DNA of 19,687 nt, taken from positions 1 to 19,687 of the forward strand of contig DXCY01000237.1 of assembly GCA_019115725.1 (NCBI GenBank), written 5' to 3'. How positions within the stretch are numbered: position 1 is the stretch's first letter; every line of letters starts with the position of its first letter. Of this stretch, positions 13,866-19,687 are shown one piece after another. The notes under the pieces are model-generated. The model ran no database searches. It saw only the letters and a list, made by a program, of their open reading frames with translations, and was not told the origin of the DNA. The position numbers were made by a program, and so were the translations under genes. The DNA comes from Candidatus Luteimonas excrementigallinarum (GTDB taxonomy: Bacteria > Pseudomonadota > Gammaproteobacteria > Xanthomonadales > Xanthomonadaceae).

Positions 13866-14471
13866 ATGGAAAAAACCGCTCCCGGCGCCGTGCCGAAGTC
13901 CAAGCCGCGGGAGCGCAATGCCCGATTGAGTGCCGATGACTGGGCCCAGGGCGCCCTCGACCTGATTGCCGAGCAGGGCGTTGCCGCGGTGGCGGTGGAG
14001 CCCCTGGCGCGGCGGCTCGGGGTGACCAAGGGCAGCTTCTACTGGCATTTCCCCTCCCGCGACGCACTGGTGCAGGCGGCACTGGAACGCTGGGAAACGG
14101 TGGAGCAGGAAGCGCTGTTCGGTGCGCTGGAGCGCATCACCGACCCGCACGAGCGGCTGCGCAGCCTGATCCAGATGGTGGCGGTGGAGATCCAGTCGCA
14201 CGTCATCTACAGCGCGTTGCTGCAGGCCCTGGACCATCCCATCGTGCAGCCGGTGATCGGTCGCGTATCCGAGCGCCGCCTGCAGTACCTGACCAGCGCG
14301 TTCCGCCAGGTCGGCTTCGATCAGTCGCGCGCCCGTCACCGGGCCCGCTTGGCCTACAGCGCCTACGTCGGCTTCCTGCAGCTGTCCTCGCAGCTGCCCC
14401 AGTCGCGGCTGGATCACGAGACCTACGAGGAATACATCGGCCACGTGATGGAAACGCTGATCCCGGCCTGA
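13866..14471 (+). CDS. TetR-family transcriptional regulator, probable fadE repressor
   Basis: A 201-residue TetR-type dimeric DNA-binding protein. The N-terminal three-helix domain spans about residues 22-70. The helix-turn-helix runs from about 43 to 62, with recognition region LGVTKGSFYWHFPSRDAL, the family's most conserved stretch. The rest is a helical ligand-binding and dimer domain with no identifiable ligand; an acyl-CoA or fatty acid is a guess from the divergent fadE. The start at 13866 is chosen because it gives the normal short basic N-terminal arm and sits at the right distance from a promoter. There is no ribosome site, so translation may be leaderless. Its likely operators lack the GAAAC-N4-GTTTC pattern of PsrA, so it does not look like that regulator. 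Confidence 0.92.
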   Translation: MEKTAPGAVPKSKPRERNARLSADDWAQGALDLIAEQGVAAVAVEPLARRLGVTKGSFYWHFPSRDALVQAALERWETVEQEALFGALERITDPHERLRSLIQMVAVEIQSHVIYSALLQALDHPIVQPVIGRVSERRLQYLTSAFRQVGFDQSRARHRARLAYSAYVGFLQLSSQLPQSRLDHETYEEYIGHVMETLIPA

Positions 14472-14479
14472 GTGGGGCG

Positions 14480-14502
14480 TCGGGGGCGTAGCCCCGATCT
14501 AC
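14480..14502 (-). repeat. GTAG-headed REP-like hairpin
   Basis: On the minus strand the tetranucleotide GTAG (14499-14502) is followed by a perfect 6-bp stem, TCGGGG and CCCCGA, with a six-base loop, 23 bases in all. It begins 9 bases after the tetR stop. This layout matches the GTAG-type REP elements (SMAG) described from Stenotrophomonas. Only one copy is seen in the window, so family membership is inferred from format. It could also act as the tetR terminator, although no T-run follows. Confidence 0.4.
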
Positions 14503-14599
14503 GGCAATTCGCGGGTTTTGCAGCTGGGCCCTGCGCCAAGCTGCGGCGTGGCAAGGCGGGTTTGGTGCGCTGCAGCGGGGCCGGTGCGGAGGCTGCGGC

Positions 14600-14652
14600 T
14601 AGACTGGCGGTTTTCACGCCCGATCCGCTCAGCGGTGCCGCTTTTCCGGAGG
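14600..14652 (+). promoter_or_regulatory. pckG leader: possible -10 and ribosome binding site
   Basis: TAGACT (14600-14605) is a possible -10 with no convincing -35 upstream. GGAGG (14648-14652) is a strong ribosome site four bases before the ATG at 14657. The remaining 185-bp tetR-pckG region shows only the REP-like hairpin. Confidence 0.4.
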
Positions 14653-14656
14653 TTTG

Positions 14657-16429
14657 ATGAACGCAGTTTCCCGCCAGCAGGCCGCGCCTACGAATGCCAG
14701 CGCCCTGGCCACCTTCAACGCCTGGGTAGCTGAAGTGGCCGCGCTGACCCGTCCCGACGCGATCCACTGGTGCGATGGCACTGACGCCGAGTACCAGGCG
14801 CTGCTGGAAGTCATGCGGGCCGATGGCACCCTGCTGCCGCTCAACCAGGACACGCATCCGGGCTGCTGGCTGCACCGCTCCGATCCGGACGACGTGGCGC
14901 GGGTGGAGCACCTGACCTTCGTCTGCAGCCGGGAGCGCGAGGACGCCGGCCCCAACAACCACTGGATGGCGCCGGCCGAAGCCCACGCCAAGCTGGACGC
15001 CCTGTTCGACGGCTGCATGCAGGGCCGCACCATGTACGTGATTCCCTACTGCATGGGCCCGGTGGATTCGCCGCTGGCCCGCTGCGGCGTGGAAATCACC
15101 GATTCTCCGTACGTGGTCGCCAATATGCGCCTGATGACCCGCATGGGCCAGGCCGCGCTCGCCCGGATCGAGCGCGAGGGCGCGGAGGGCAAGCCGTTCG
15201 TGAAGGGCCTGCACTCGATCGGCGAGCTGGATCCGGACCGCCGCTACATCATGCATTTCCCCGAGGAGCTGGCGATCAAGTCCTACGGTTCCGGCTATGG
15301 CGGCAACGCCCTGCTGGGCAAGAAGTGCCATGCGCTGCGCATCGCCTCCTGGCAGGCGCGCCAGGAAGGCTGGCTGGCCGAGCACATGCTGATCGTGGGC
15401 ATCGAGAACCCGCAGGGCGAAACCCACTACGTGGCCGCGGCCTTCCCCAGCGCCTGCGGCAAGACCAACCTGGCCATGCTGATCCCGCCGCAGGGCTACC
15501 AGCGCGACGGCTGGAAGGTGTGGACGGTAGGTGATGACATCGCCTGGATGCACCCGGGCGAGGACGGCCGGCTGTGGGCGATCAACCCCGAAGCGGGCTT
15601 TTTCGGCGTGGCGCCAGGCACCTCGGCGAAGTCCAACCCGAACGCGCTGGCCTCGATCCAGCGCGACACCATCTTCACCAACGTGGCGGTGACCGAAGAC
15701 AACCAGCCGTGGTGGGAAGGCCTGGACGACCGGGTGCCGGCCTTCGACTGGCAGGGCCGTTCCTACGACCCGTCCAACGGTCCGGCCGCGCATCCGAATG
15801 CACGCTTCACCGTCAGCGCCAGCCAGTGCCCGACCTTCTCGCCGCACGCCGAGGACCCGCAGGGCGTGCCGATCTCCGCGATCGTCTTCGGCGGCCGCCG
15901 CGCGTCGCTGGTGCCGCTGGTGTTCCAGGCCCGCGACTGGACCCACGGGGTGATGGTGGGCGCGGCCATGGCGTCTGAAACCACCGCCGCCGCCACCGGC
16001 GCGGTGGGCGTGGTACGCCGCGACCCGATGGCGATGAAGCCCTTCTGTGGCTACCACTTCGGCGACTACTTCAACCACTGGCTCTCGTTCGACAGGCCGG
16101 GAGCAAAGCTGCCGGGGATCTTCCACGTCAACTGGTTCCGCAAGGATGACGACGGCCGCTTCATGTGGCCGGGTTTCGGCGACAACCTGCGCGTGCTGGA
16201 GTGGATCATCGGCCGGGTGAAGGGCGATGCGGGGGCGGTGGAGACGCCGGTGGGCCTGATTCCAGGCAGCGGGGATATCAATTTCCAGGGACTGGGCGCC
16301 ACCAGTCACGCCGACCTTTTCTCCATTGACCAAGATGGTTGGAATGAGGAGTTCAAGGCTATCGGCAGCTACTTTGAAGAGTTGGGCGAACGCATGCCCG
16401 CTTCCCTGGTCGGACTGGCAAGGGGCTGA
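14657..16429 (+). CDS. pckG: Phosphoenolpyruvate carboxykinase (GTP)
   Basis: Converts oxaloacetate plus GTP to phosphoenolpyruvate and CO2, the entry step of gluconeogenesis, in the cytoplasm. The 590 residues are typical of the GTP-dependent class. The kinase P-loop is PSACGKTN at residues 264-271, containing the hallmark reactive Cys267 of this class. Other landmarks are the substrate-binding YGSGYGGNALLGKKC, the metal-binding VGDDIAWM downstream of the P-loop, FFGVAPGTS, and PFCGYHFGDYFNHW for guanine-nucleotide recognition. The ATG at 14657 follows GGAGG. It is a single gene. Next to fadE, it supplies the gluconeogenic exit needed when growing on acetyl-CoA-yielding substrates, although the two are not cotranscribed. 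Confidence 0.96.
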   Translation: MNAVSRQQAAPTNASALATFNAWVAEVAALTRPDAIHWCDGTDAEYQALLEVMRADGTLLPLNQDTHPGCWLHRSDPDDVARVEHLTFVCSREREDAGPNNHWMAPAEAHAKLDALFDGCMQGRTMYVIPYCMGPVDSPLARCGVEITDSPYVVANMRLMTRMGQAALARIEREGAEGKPFVKGLHSIGELDPDRRYIMHFPEELAIKSYGSGYGGNALLGKKCHALRIASWQARQEGWLAEHMLIVGIENPQGETHYVAAAFPSACGKTNLAMLIPPQGYQRDGWKVWTVGDDIAWMHPGEDGRLWAINPEAGFFGVAPGTSAKSNPNALASIQRDTIFTNVAVTEDNQPWWEGLDDRVPAFDWQGRSYDPSNGPAAHPNARFTVSASQCPTFSPHAEDPQGVPISAIVFGGRRASLVPLVFQARDWTHGVMVGAAMASETTAAATGAVGVVRRDPMAMKPFCGYHFGDYFNHWLSFDRPGAKLPGIFHVNWFRKDDDGRFMWPGFGDNLRVLEWIIGRVKGDAGAVETPVGLIPGSGDINFQGLGATSHADLFSIDQDGWNEEFKAIGSYFEELGERMPASLVGLARG

Positions 16430-16439
16430 GAACGCTTTA

Positions 16440-16467
16440 CGCCACCCGTGCTCAGGCGCGGGTGGCG
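16440..16467. terminator. Hairpin between convergent pckG and methyltransferase
   Basis: CGCCACCCG and CGGGTGGCG form a perfect 9-bp stem with a 10-base loop, starting 11 bases after the pckG stop and including the methyltransferase stop codon. Its position between convergent genes suggests a two-way terminator, but no T-run follows on either strand, so it may need Rho or act only as a stabilising end hairpin. Confidence 0.45.
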
Positions 16468-17444
16468 CGCAGGGTCCAGCCCATCAGCAAGCGATCGTGG
16501 TGAACCAGGCCGGTTTCCACCCTGGAGAAACCGGAGCTTTCCAGGCTCTTCTGCAGTTGTCCCATGCGGGCATCGTCCAGTGCGTGCAGGCAGAGTTCCT
16601 CACTGCGTAACTGCGCCTGGCGAAGCTGATCCGCATAGTTGGACAAATGCATCGCGGCTTCGGCAGTGTCTATCTGTCCCTGCTGCAGCGCTCGCAGAAG
16701 CCCGAAGACCCACTGCAGGGATTCCGCCAGCAGGCCGCCTTCTGTTGCAGCTTGTGTTGCCAGCGCCTGGGCAAGCGAATTGAATCGTTGCCTGTCGCTG
16801 GTGGCTTGAGGGGATGCATTCAGATCCGCCAGCTCCCCACGACCTGCCATGCCCATCCACGGTGCCATCGCTTCGGCACTTTCCAGAAGACCGCCGGGTG
16901 CGCACAGGGTTTCCGTCGCTGATGTTTCTGCCGCTGCAACGGCGGCCAGCTGCGAATCGGAATGATGCATCACCAGAGCCAGTGTCCCCCCAGGACGAAG
17001 GACGCGTGCTGCTTCCATACTGGCCGCGGCGGTGTCGGTGTATTCGAAACCATACTGGCTGCAGACCAGATCGAAACATGCGTCGGCAAATGGCAGGTGC
17101 TCTGCACGCGTTGATGCGTGGAAGCGGATCCGGTTCTGCTGCTCGCTGGGCAGATCGGAGAGCCAGGCCGGTGCAACGTCGGCAATGTCGACTGCATCCA
17201 TTGCGGGCGATCTGGTCGATCGCAGTTCCCAGGTGAGCAGGGGCAGCGCGCCGTTCCCGGTGCCGATGTCCAGCAGTTTCTGCCCGGCATGAGTTTCGGC
17301 CAGTACGCCTGCCCAGAAGTGCCTTATTTCACCCTCGTAATTGCCCCGGTAGGAAGTCGGCAGGGAGTGCAGGGCGCCATGGCGCCAATAATTTGACCAT
17401 GCGAGAGCACGGTCTGCTGGATTGCTGTTAACAGGATTGATCAT
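16452..17444 (-). CDS. Class I SAM-dependent methyltransferase, substrate unknown
   Basis: A 330-residue soluble methyltransferase of the Methyltransf_11 type. SAM motif I is LLDIGTGNGA at residues 57-66, the acidic motif II is DAVDIADVAP, and motif IV/post-I is HLPFADACFDLVCSQYGFEYT, followed by AARVLRPGGTLALVMHH. From about residue 170 there is an Ala/Gln/Leu-rich helical region unlike standard small-molecule methyltransferases, and the ending LLMGWTLRA is typical of the fold. The N-terminus (SNYWRHGALHSLPTSYRGNYEG) resembles uncharacterised proteobacterial proteins rather than UbiE or BioC. It uses visibly more A/T-ending codons than its neighbours, which may mean different ancestry. There is no good Shine-Dalgarno. 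A weak promoter lies upstream. It stands alone between pckG and the receptor terminator. Confidence 0.85.
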   Translation of the reverse strand: MINPVNSNPADRALAWSNYWRHGALHSLPTSYRGNYEGEIRHFWAGVLAETHAGQKLLDIGTGNGALPLLTWELRSTRSPAMDAVDIADVAPAWLSDLPSEQQNRIRFHASTRAEHLPFADACFDLVCSQYGFEYTDTAAASMEAARVLRPGGTLALVMHHSDSQLAAVAAAETSATETLCAPGGLLESAEAMAPWMGMAGRGELADLNASPQATSDRQRFNSLAQALATQAATEGGLLAESLQWVFGLLRALQQGQIDTAEAAMHLSNYADQLRQAQLRSEELCLHALDDARMGQLQKSLESSGFSRVETGLVHHDRLLMGWTLRATRA

Positions 17445-17471
17445 GGTCGCGCCGGGTTCTCAGCAGATATG

Positions 17472-17520
17472 CCGGGCGATGCCCGGGGGGACAGTCTAAG
17501 CGAGTAGTGAGCGCTGTCCG
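17472..17520 (-). promoter_or_regulatory. Weak promoter and leader hairpin of the methyltransferase
   Basis: On the minus strand CGGACA (17515-17520) and TAGACT (17493-17498) are 16 bp apart, both moderate matches. The inverted repeat GGACAG/CTGTCC (17489-17494, 17514-17519) lies across them. The leader then contains a perfect 6-bp hairpin CCGGGC-ATC-GCCCGG (17472-17486). This could be the methyltransferase promoter with an operator. Confidence 0.3.
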
Positions 17521-17569
17521 AGCAGGCCATTGGGCGGTTTGAGATGCGAGGCACCCTCAGGGCAGGCAT

Positions 17570-17600
17570 AAAAAAAGGGAGGTCTCTTGCGAGACCTCCC
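17570..17600 (-). terminator. Strong intrinsic terminator of the TonB-dependent receptor
   Basis: Read on the minus strand, GGGAGGTCTC and GAGACCTCCC form a perfect 10-bp stem with a 4-base GCAA loop, followed at once by seven U (A-run 17570-17576 on the plus strand). It begins 25 bases after the receptor stop codon. It is the clearest intrinsic terminator in the window and separates the receptor from the methyltransferase downstream. Confidence 0.93.
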
Positions 17601-17625
17601 TCCGTATTGCAGATACCAGCGTGGA

Positions 17626-19687
17626 TCAGAAGCGCTGGGTGTAGCGGAAGTACGGGATGCGACCCCACGTGTGGTACACGTAATCGTCGAAGTCCTCGTA
17701 CCACGGATCAATCACAGCTTCCTTGTCACCCAGGTTCTTGACGCCCAGGGTGATGTCGGCGTTCCACGGTGCCTTGTAGGTCACCTGCACGTCGTGGGTG
17801 GTCCAGGACGGCAGGCTGTGCGGCAGGCCGAAGTCGTTGTTGCCAGCGCGGTGCTGACGGAACGCGGTCGACTGGGTGCCGTGGATGTAGTTGATATTCC
17901 AGGTGGCCGAGAAATCGCCAAAGCTCCACTGGTTGTTCAGGCCGGCGCGGATGCGCGGGTAGCCCGGACGACCGGAGACGCTCTGTGCGCCGTTGCTGGA
18001 GTACTTGGCAACGTAGCTGGCGGTCAGGTGGTTGCGCATCGTGCCCCAGTCATTGAGGTCGAAGTTGGTGCGCAGGTTGAAGTCGTAACCCGACGTCTCG
18101 ATCATGCCGATGTTGGTGTAACCGGCCTGCGCCGCGTACACCGAACCGTCCGGCCCGAAGATCACGCCCAGACCCAGCGGGCCGTTCGGCAGGCCGGCGT
18201 TGGCAGGCAGCTCGGACAGGTCGCTCGGGCACAGGGTGCCGGTGCCTTCAAGACAGGCCACCATGGTGCCAGCGCCGATGAAGGCGATCTGGTTGGTGAT
18301 CTCGATGTCGTAGTAATCCAGCGACATGTTCAGCCAATCAGTGGCATCCCACACCACGCCCAGACCGAACTGCTCGGACTGCTCGGACTCCAGGTTCGGG
18401 TTGGCGATACGCCACTCGTTGATCTTGGTCTCACAGGTAGCAGCCAGGCCCTGCGACAGACAGGTGGCCGGGTGGGTGATGAACGATGCACTGAACGACG
18501 GCTGGGCCGACAGGATGTCCAGAGCCGGCGCACGGAAGCCTTCACCCCACGATGCACGGAAGGTCAGGCTTTCCATCGGGTGCCAGCGCAGCGAGACCTT
18601 CGGCGAGAAGTCGTTGCCGTAGTCGCTGTAGCTGTCGTAGCGGCCCGCGACGTTGACTTCGAAACCGTCAACGATCGGGAACAGCATTTCGACGTAGGCG
18701 GCCCACAGGTCGCGGCTGCCAGCGGCCGAGTTGCCGGCCGAACCCACGATCTGGCCAGCTTCGGACAGCGGATCGTAGTTGTCCTGGTAGTAGTCTTCTC
18801 GGTACTCGGCGCCAACCACGGCGGCGGAGGTGCCGCCCGGCAGCTCGAACATGTCAAACGCAGCGCTACCGAAGAACTCCTTGCTGGTGGTCTTGAGGTC
18901 ACGCAGGATCGTGGCGGTGAAGCCCTTGACCACGGACGGATCGGCGTTCATCGGGTCGTAGATGTTGTACGAACCGTCGTCGATGGCGTTCTGTGCCAGG
19001 CCGCCCACCACGTAGTTCTGGCCCATGTCGGTCGCGCGCGACTCGGAGCGGCGCACGCCGAACTCCAGGTCGAAGATGCCTGCGCGGCCTTCAAAGCCCA
19101 GCATGTAGTCGTACACGGTGTTCTCGACCAGGCCGTCGCGGGCGCCAGAGGCGGCGAAACGGTGGGTCAGGTATACCGGGGCACCGTTCAGGTGCGCGTA
19201 TTCGGCTGCGTACGGGTTGTTGCCGCCGATGGTTCCGGGGTGGTTCGGGCTGCCATCCTCAAGGATGATCGCACCGCCCGGCCACGGGCTCGAAGGCACC
19301 GGAGCGTAGCGGCCGAACGATTCCGAACCGGAGATCGTGGCGTTGAAGTAGGTGCTCCAGTCGTCGTTGATCTGGTAATCGCCGCGGATGAAGGCCGACT
19401 TGTTCTCAACGCTGGTGGCGTTGGCCGACACCATCGAGTGGTTGTACTGACAGGTGGTGTCGTAACCGCTGCCGCTGGTGTAGAACAGGTTGGTGCCGTC
19501 GATGCAGTCACCCGGTACGGCTGCGCCGTAGGTCGGATGGATCTGGTCGCGCGCGACAGCGCGGCCGTCGAAGAAGTAGTTGCCGTCGTCGTCGACGCCC
19601 GGACGCCAGAAGTTGTTCGAGTACACCGACGCACCCGGGGTGTTCATCCAGAAGTCACGGTCGCGGGTGTAGAGCTCGTCACGCTTG
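17626..19687 (-). CDS. TonB-dependent outer-membrane receptor, C-terminal part
   Basis: Open through the right edge: 686 residues of a 22-strand TonB-dependent receptor barrel are visible. The signal peptide, TonB box and plug domain lie outside the window. Barrel features include alternating aromatic/polar strands (FDLEFGVRRSESR, VNVAGRYDSYSDYGNDFSPKVSLRWHP), the conserved LTFRASWGEGFRAPALDIL that marks the middle of the barrel, LGVKNLGDKEAV near the end, and the C-terminal YFRYTQRF ending in Phe for Bam recognition. Several long loops carry paired cysteines (DTTCQYN with CIDG, CLSQ with CETK, CLEG with CPSD), which probably form disulfides outside the cell. The large size and Asn/Gly-rich loops fit the xanthomonad receptors for carbohydrate or peptide-like ligands. 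The ligand is unknown. It ends in a strong intrinsic terminator. Confidence 0.93.
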   Translation of the reverse strand, partial: KRDELYTRDRDFWMNTPGASVYSNNFWRPGVDDDGNYFFDGRAVARDQIHPTYGAAVPGDCIDGTNLFYTSGSGYDTTCQYNHSMVSANATSVENKSAFIRGDYQINDDWSTYFNATISGSESFGRYAPVPSSPWPGGAIILEDGSPNHPGTIGGNNPYAAEYAHLNGAPVYLTHRFAASGARDGLVENTVYDYMLGFEGRAGIFDLEFGVRRSESRATDMGQNYVVGGLAQNAIDDGSYNIYDPMNADPSVVKGFTATILRDLKTTSKEFFGSAAFDMFELPGGTSAAVVGAEYREDYYQDNYDPLSEAGQIVGSAGNSAAGSRDLWAAYVEMLFPIVDGFEVNVAGRYDSYSDYGNDFSPKVSLRWHPMESLTFRASWGEGFRAPALDILSAQPSFSASFITHPATCLSQGLAATCETKINEWRIANPNLESEQSEQFGLGVVWDATDWLNMSLDYYDIEITNQIAFIGAGTMVACLEGTGTLCPSDLSELPANAGLPNGPLGLGVIFGPDGSVYAAQAGYTNIGMIETSGYDFNLRTNFDLNDWGTMRNHLTASYVAKYSSNGAQSVSGRPGYPRIRAGLNNQWSFGDFSATWNINYIHGTQSTAFRQHRAGNNDFGLPHSLPSWTTHDVQVTYKAPWNADITLGVKNLGDKEAVIDPWYEDFDDYVYHTWGRIPYFRYTQRF

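Noticed and set aside
11146..13929. A 927-codon open frame on the plus strand across the fadE gene
   Set aside because: It is antisense to a clearly recognisable FadE, has low-complexity His/Arg/Gln/Gly-rich composition typical of the opposite strand of a high-GC gene, and shows no domain.
13714..14082. N-terminal extension of fadE by 123 codons
   Set aside because: It would run through the fadE promoter and the start of the divergent tetR. The extra residues are Pro/Arg/Ala-rich without a domain, and the ATG at 13713 has a good ribosome site and begins the membrane anchor.
1..19687. CRISPR arrays, insertion sequences, phage or toxin-antitoxin genes
   Set aside because: No regularly spaced direct repeats, transposase motifs, integrase or small paired toxin genes were seen on either strand.

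Overview
This is a high-GC, gene-dense chromosomal stretch that looks like a gammaproteobacterium of the Xanthomonadaceae (Stenotrophomonas/Xanthomonas/Pseudoxanthomonas type). The reasons are the strongly GC-biased third codon positions, a very large TonB-dependent receptor, an EstA-type GDSL autotransporter, a membrane-anchored FadE, and an order thiS-thiG-trmB that I associate with this family. The genus is an inference from protein character, not a database result. I see no insertion sequence, phage gene, CRISPR array or rRNA.

Layout. Left edge: the C-terminal end of a Rieske-type protein (+) meets a minus-strand cluster head to head. That cluster reads leftward as thiS, thiG, trmB and an SLC13-family permease with two RCK_C domains (about 3.94 kb down to 0.17 kb). 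Divergent from it is a secreted GDSL esterase autotransporter (+, 4.1-5.9 kb), which converges on the proline genes proB-proA (-). A 354-base gene-free leader lies upstream of proB. It holds a terminator-like hairpin, a GC-rich hairpin, a 12-bp palindrome and the promoter of a tRNA-Gly(CCC) gene on the other strand. The tRNA is followed after 21 bases by a small DUF6165-like gene with a TTG start, then by an MFS permease of the ATP/ADP-exchanger-like type.

At 10.8-14.5 kb is a lipid-degradation unit. fadE and a hotdog (DUF4442-like) gene form a minus-strand pair, and a TetR-type regulator is divergent. The fadE-tetR intergenic region is the most informative part of the window. fadE has an exact TTGACA -35 with 17-bp spacing to its -10, and an 18-bp inverted repeat CCATAC-N6-GTATGG covers that -10. 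A second copy with the same spacing (CGAGAC-N6-GTATGG) sits between the -35 and -10 of tetR. This is a ready-made repressor and autoregulation circuit. The tetR start codon also lies exactly where transcription should begin, so its mRNA may be leaderless.

At 14.7-16.4 kb is a GTP-dependent PEP carboxykinase (+), the gluconeogenic enzyme that fits growth on acetyl-CoA from fatty acids. It converges on a SAM-dependent methyltransferase (-). The right edge is the C-terminal two thirds of a TonB-dependent receptor (-), ended by a strong intrinsic terminator.

Most genes are core metabolism. I did not find a clear new multi-gene system. The points most worth following are regulatory: the twin TetR operators, the possible leaderless starts of thiS, thiG and tetR, and the proB leader together with the proline-loaded N-terminus of ProB.
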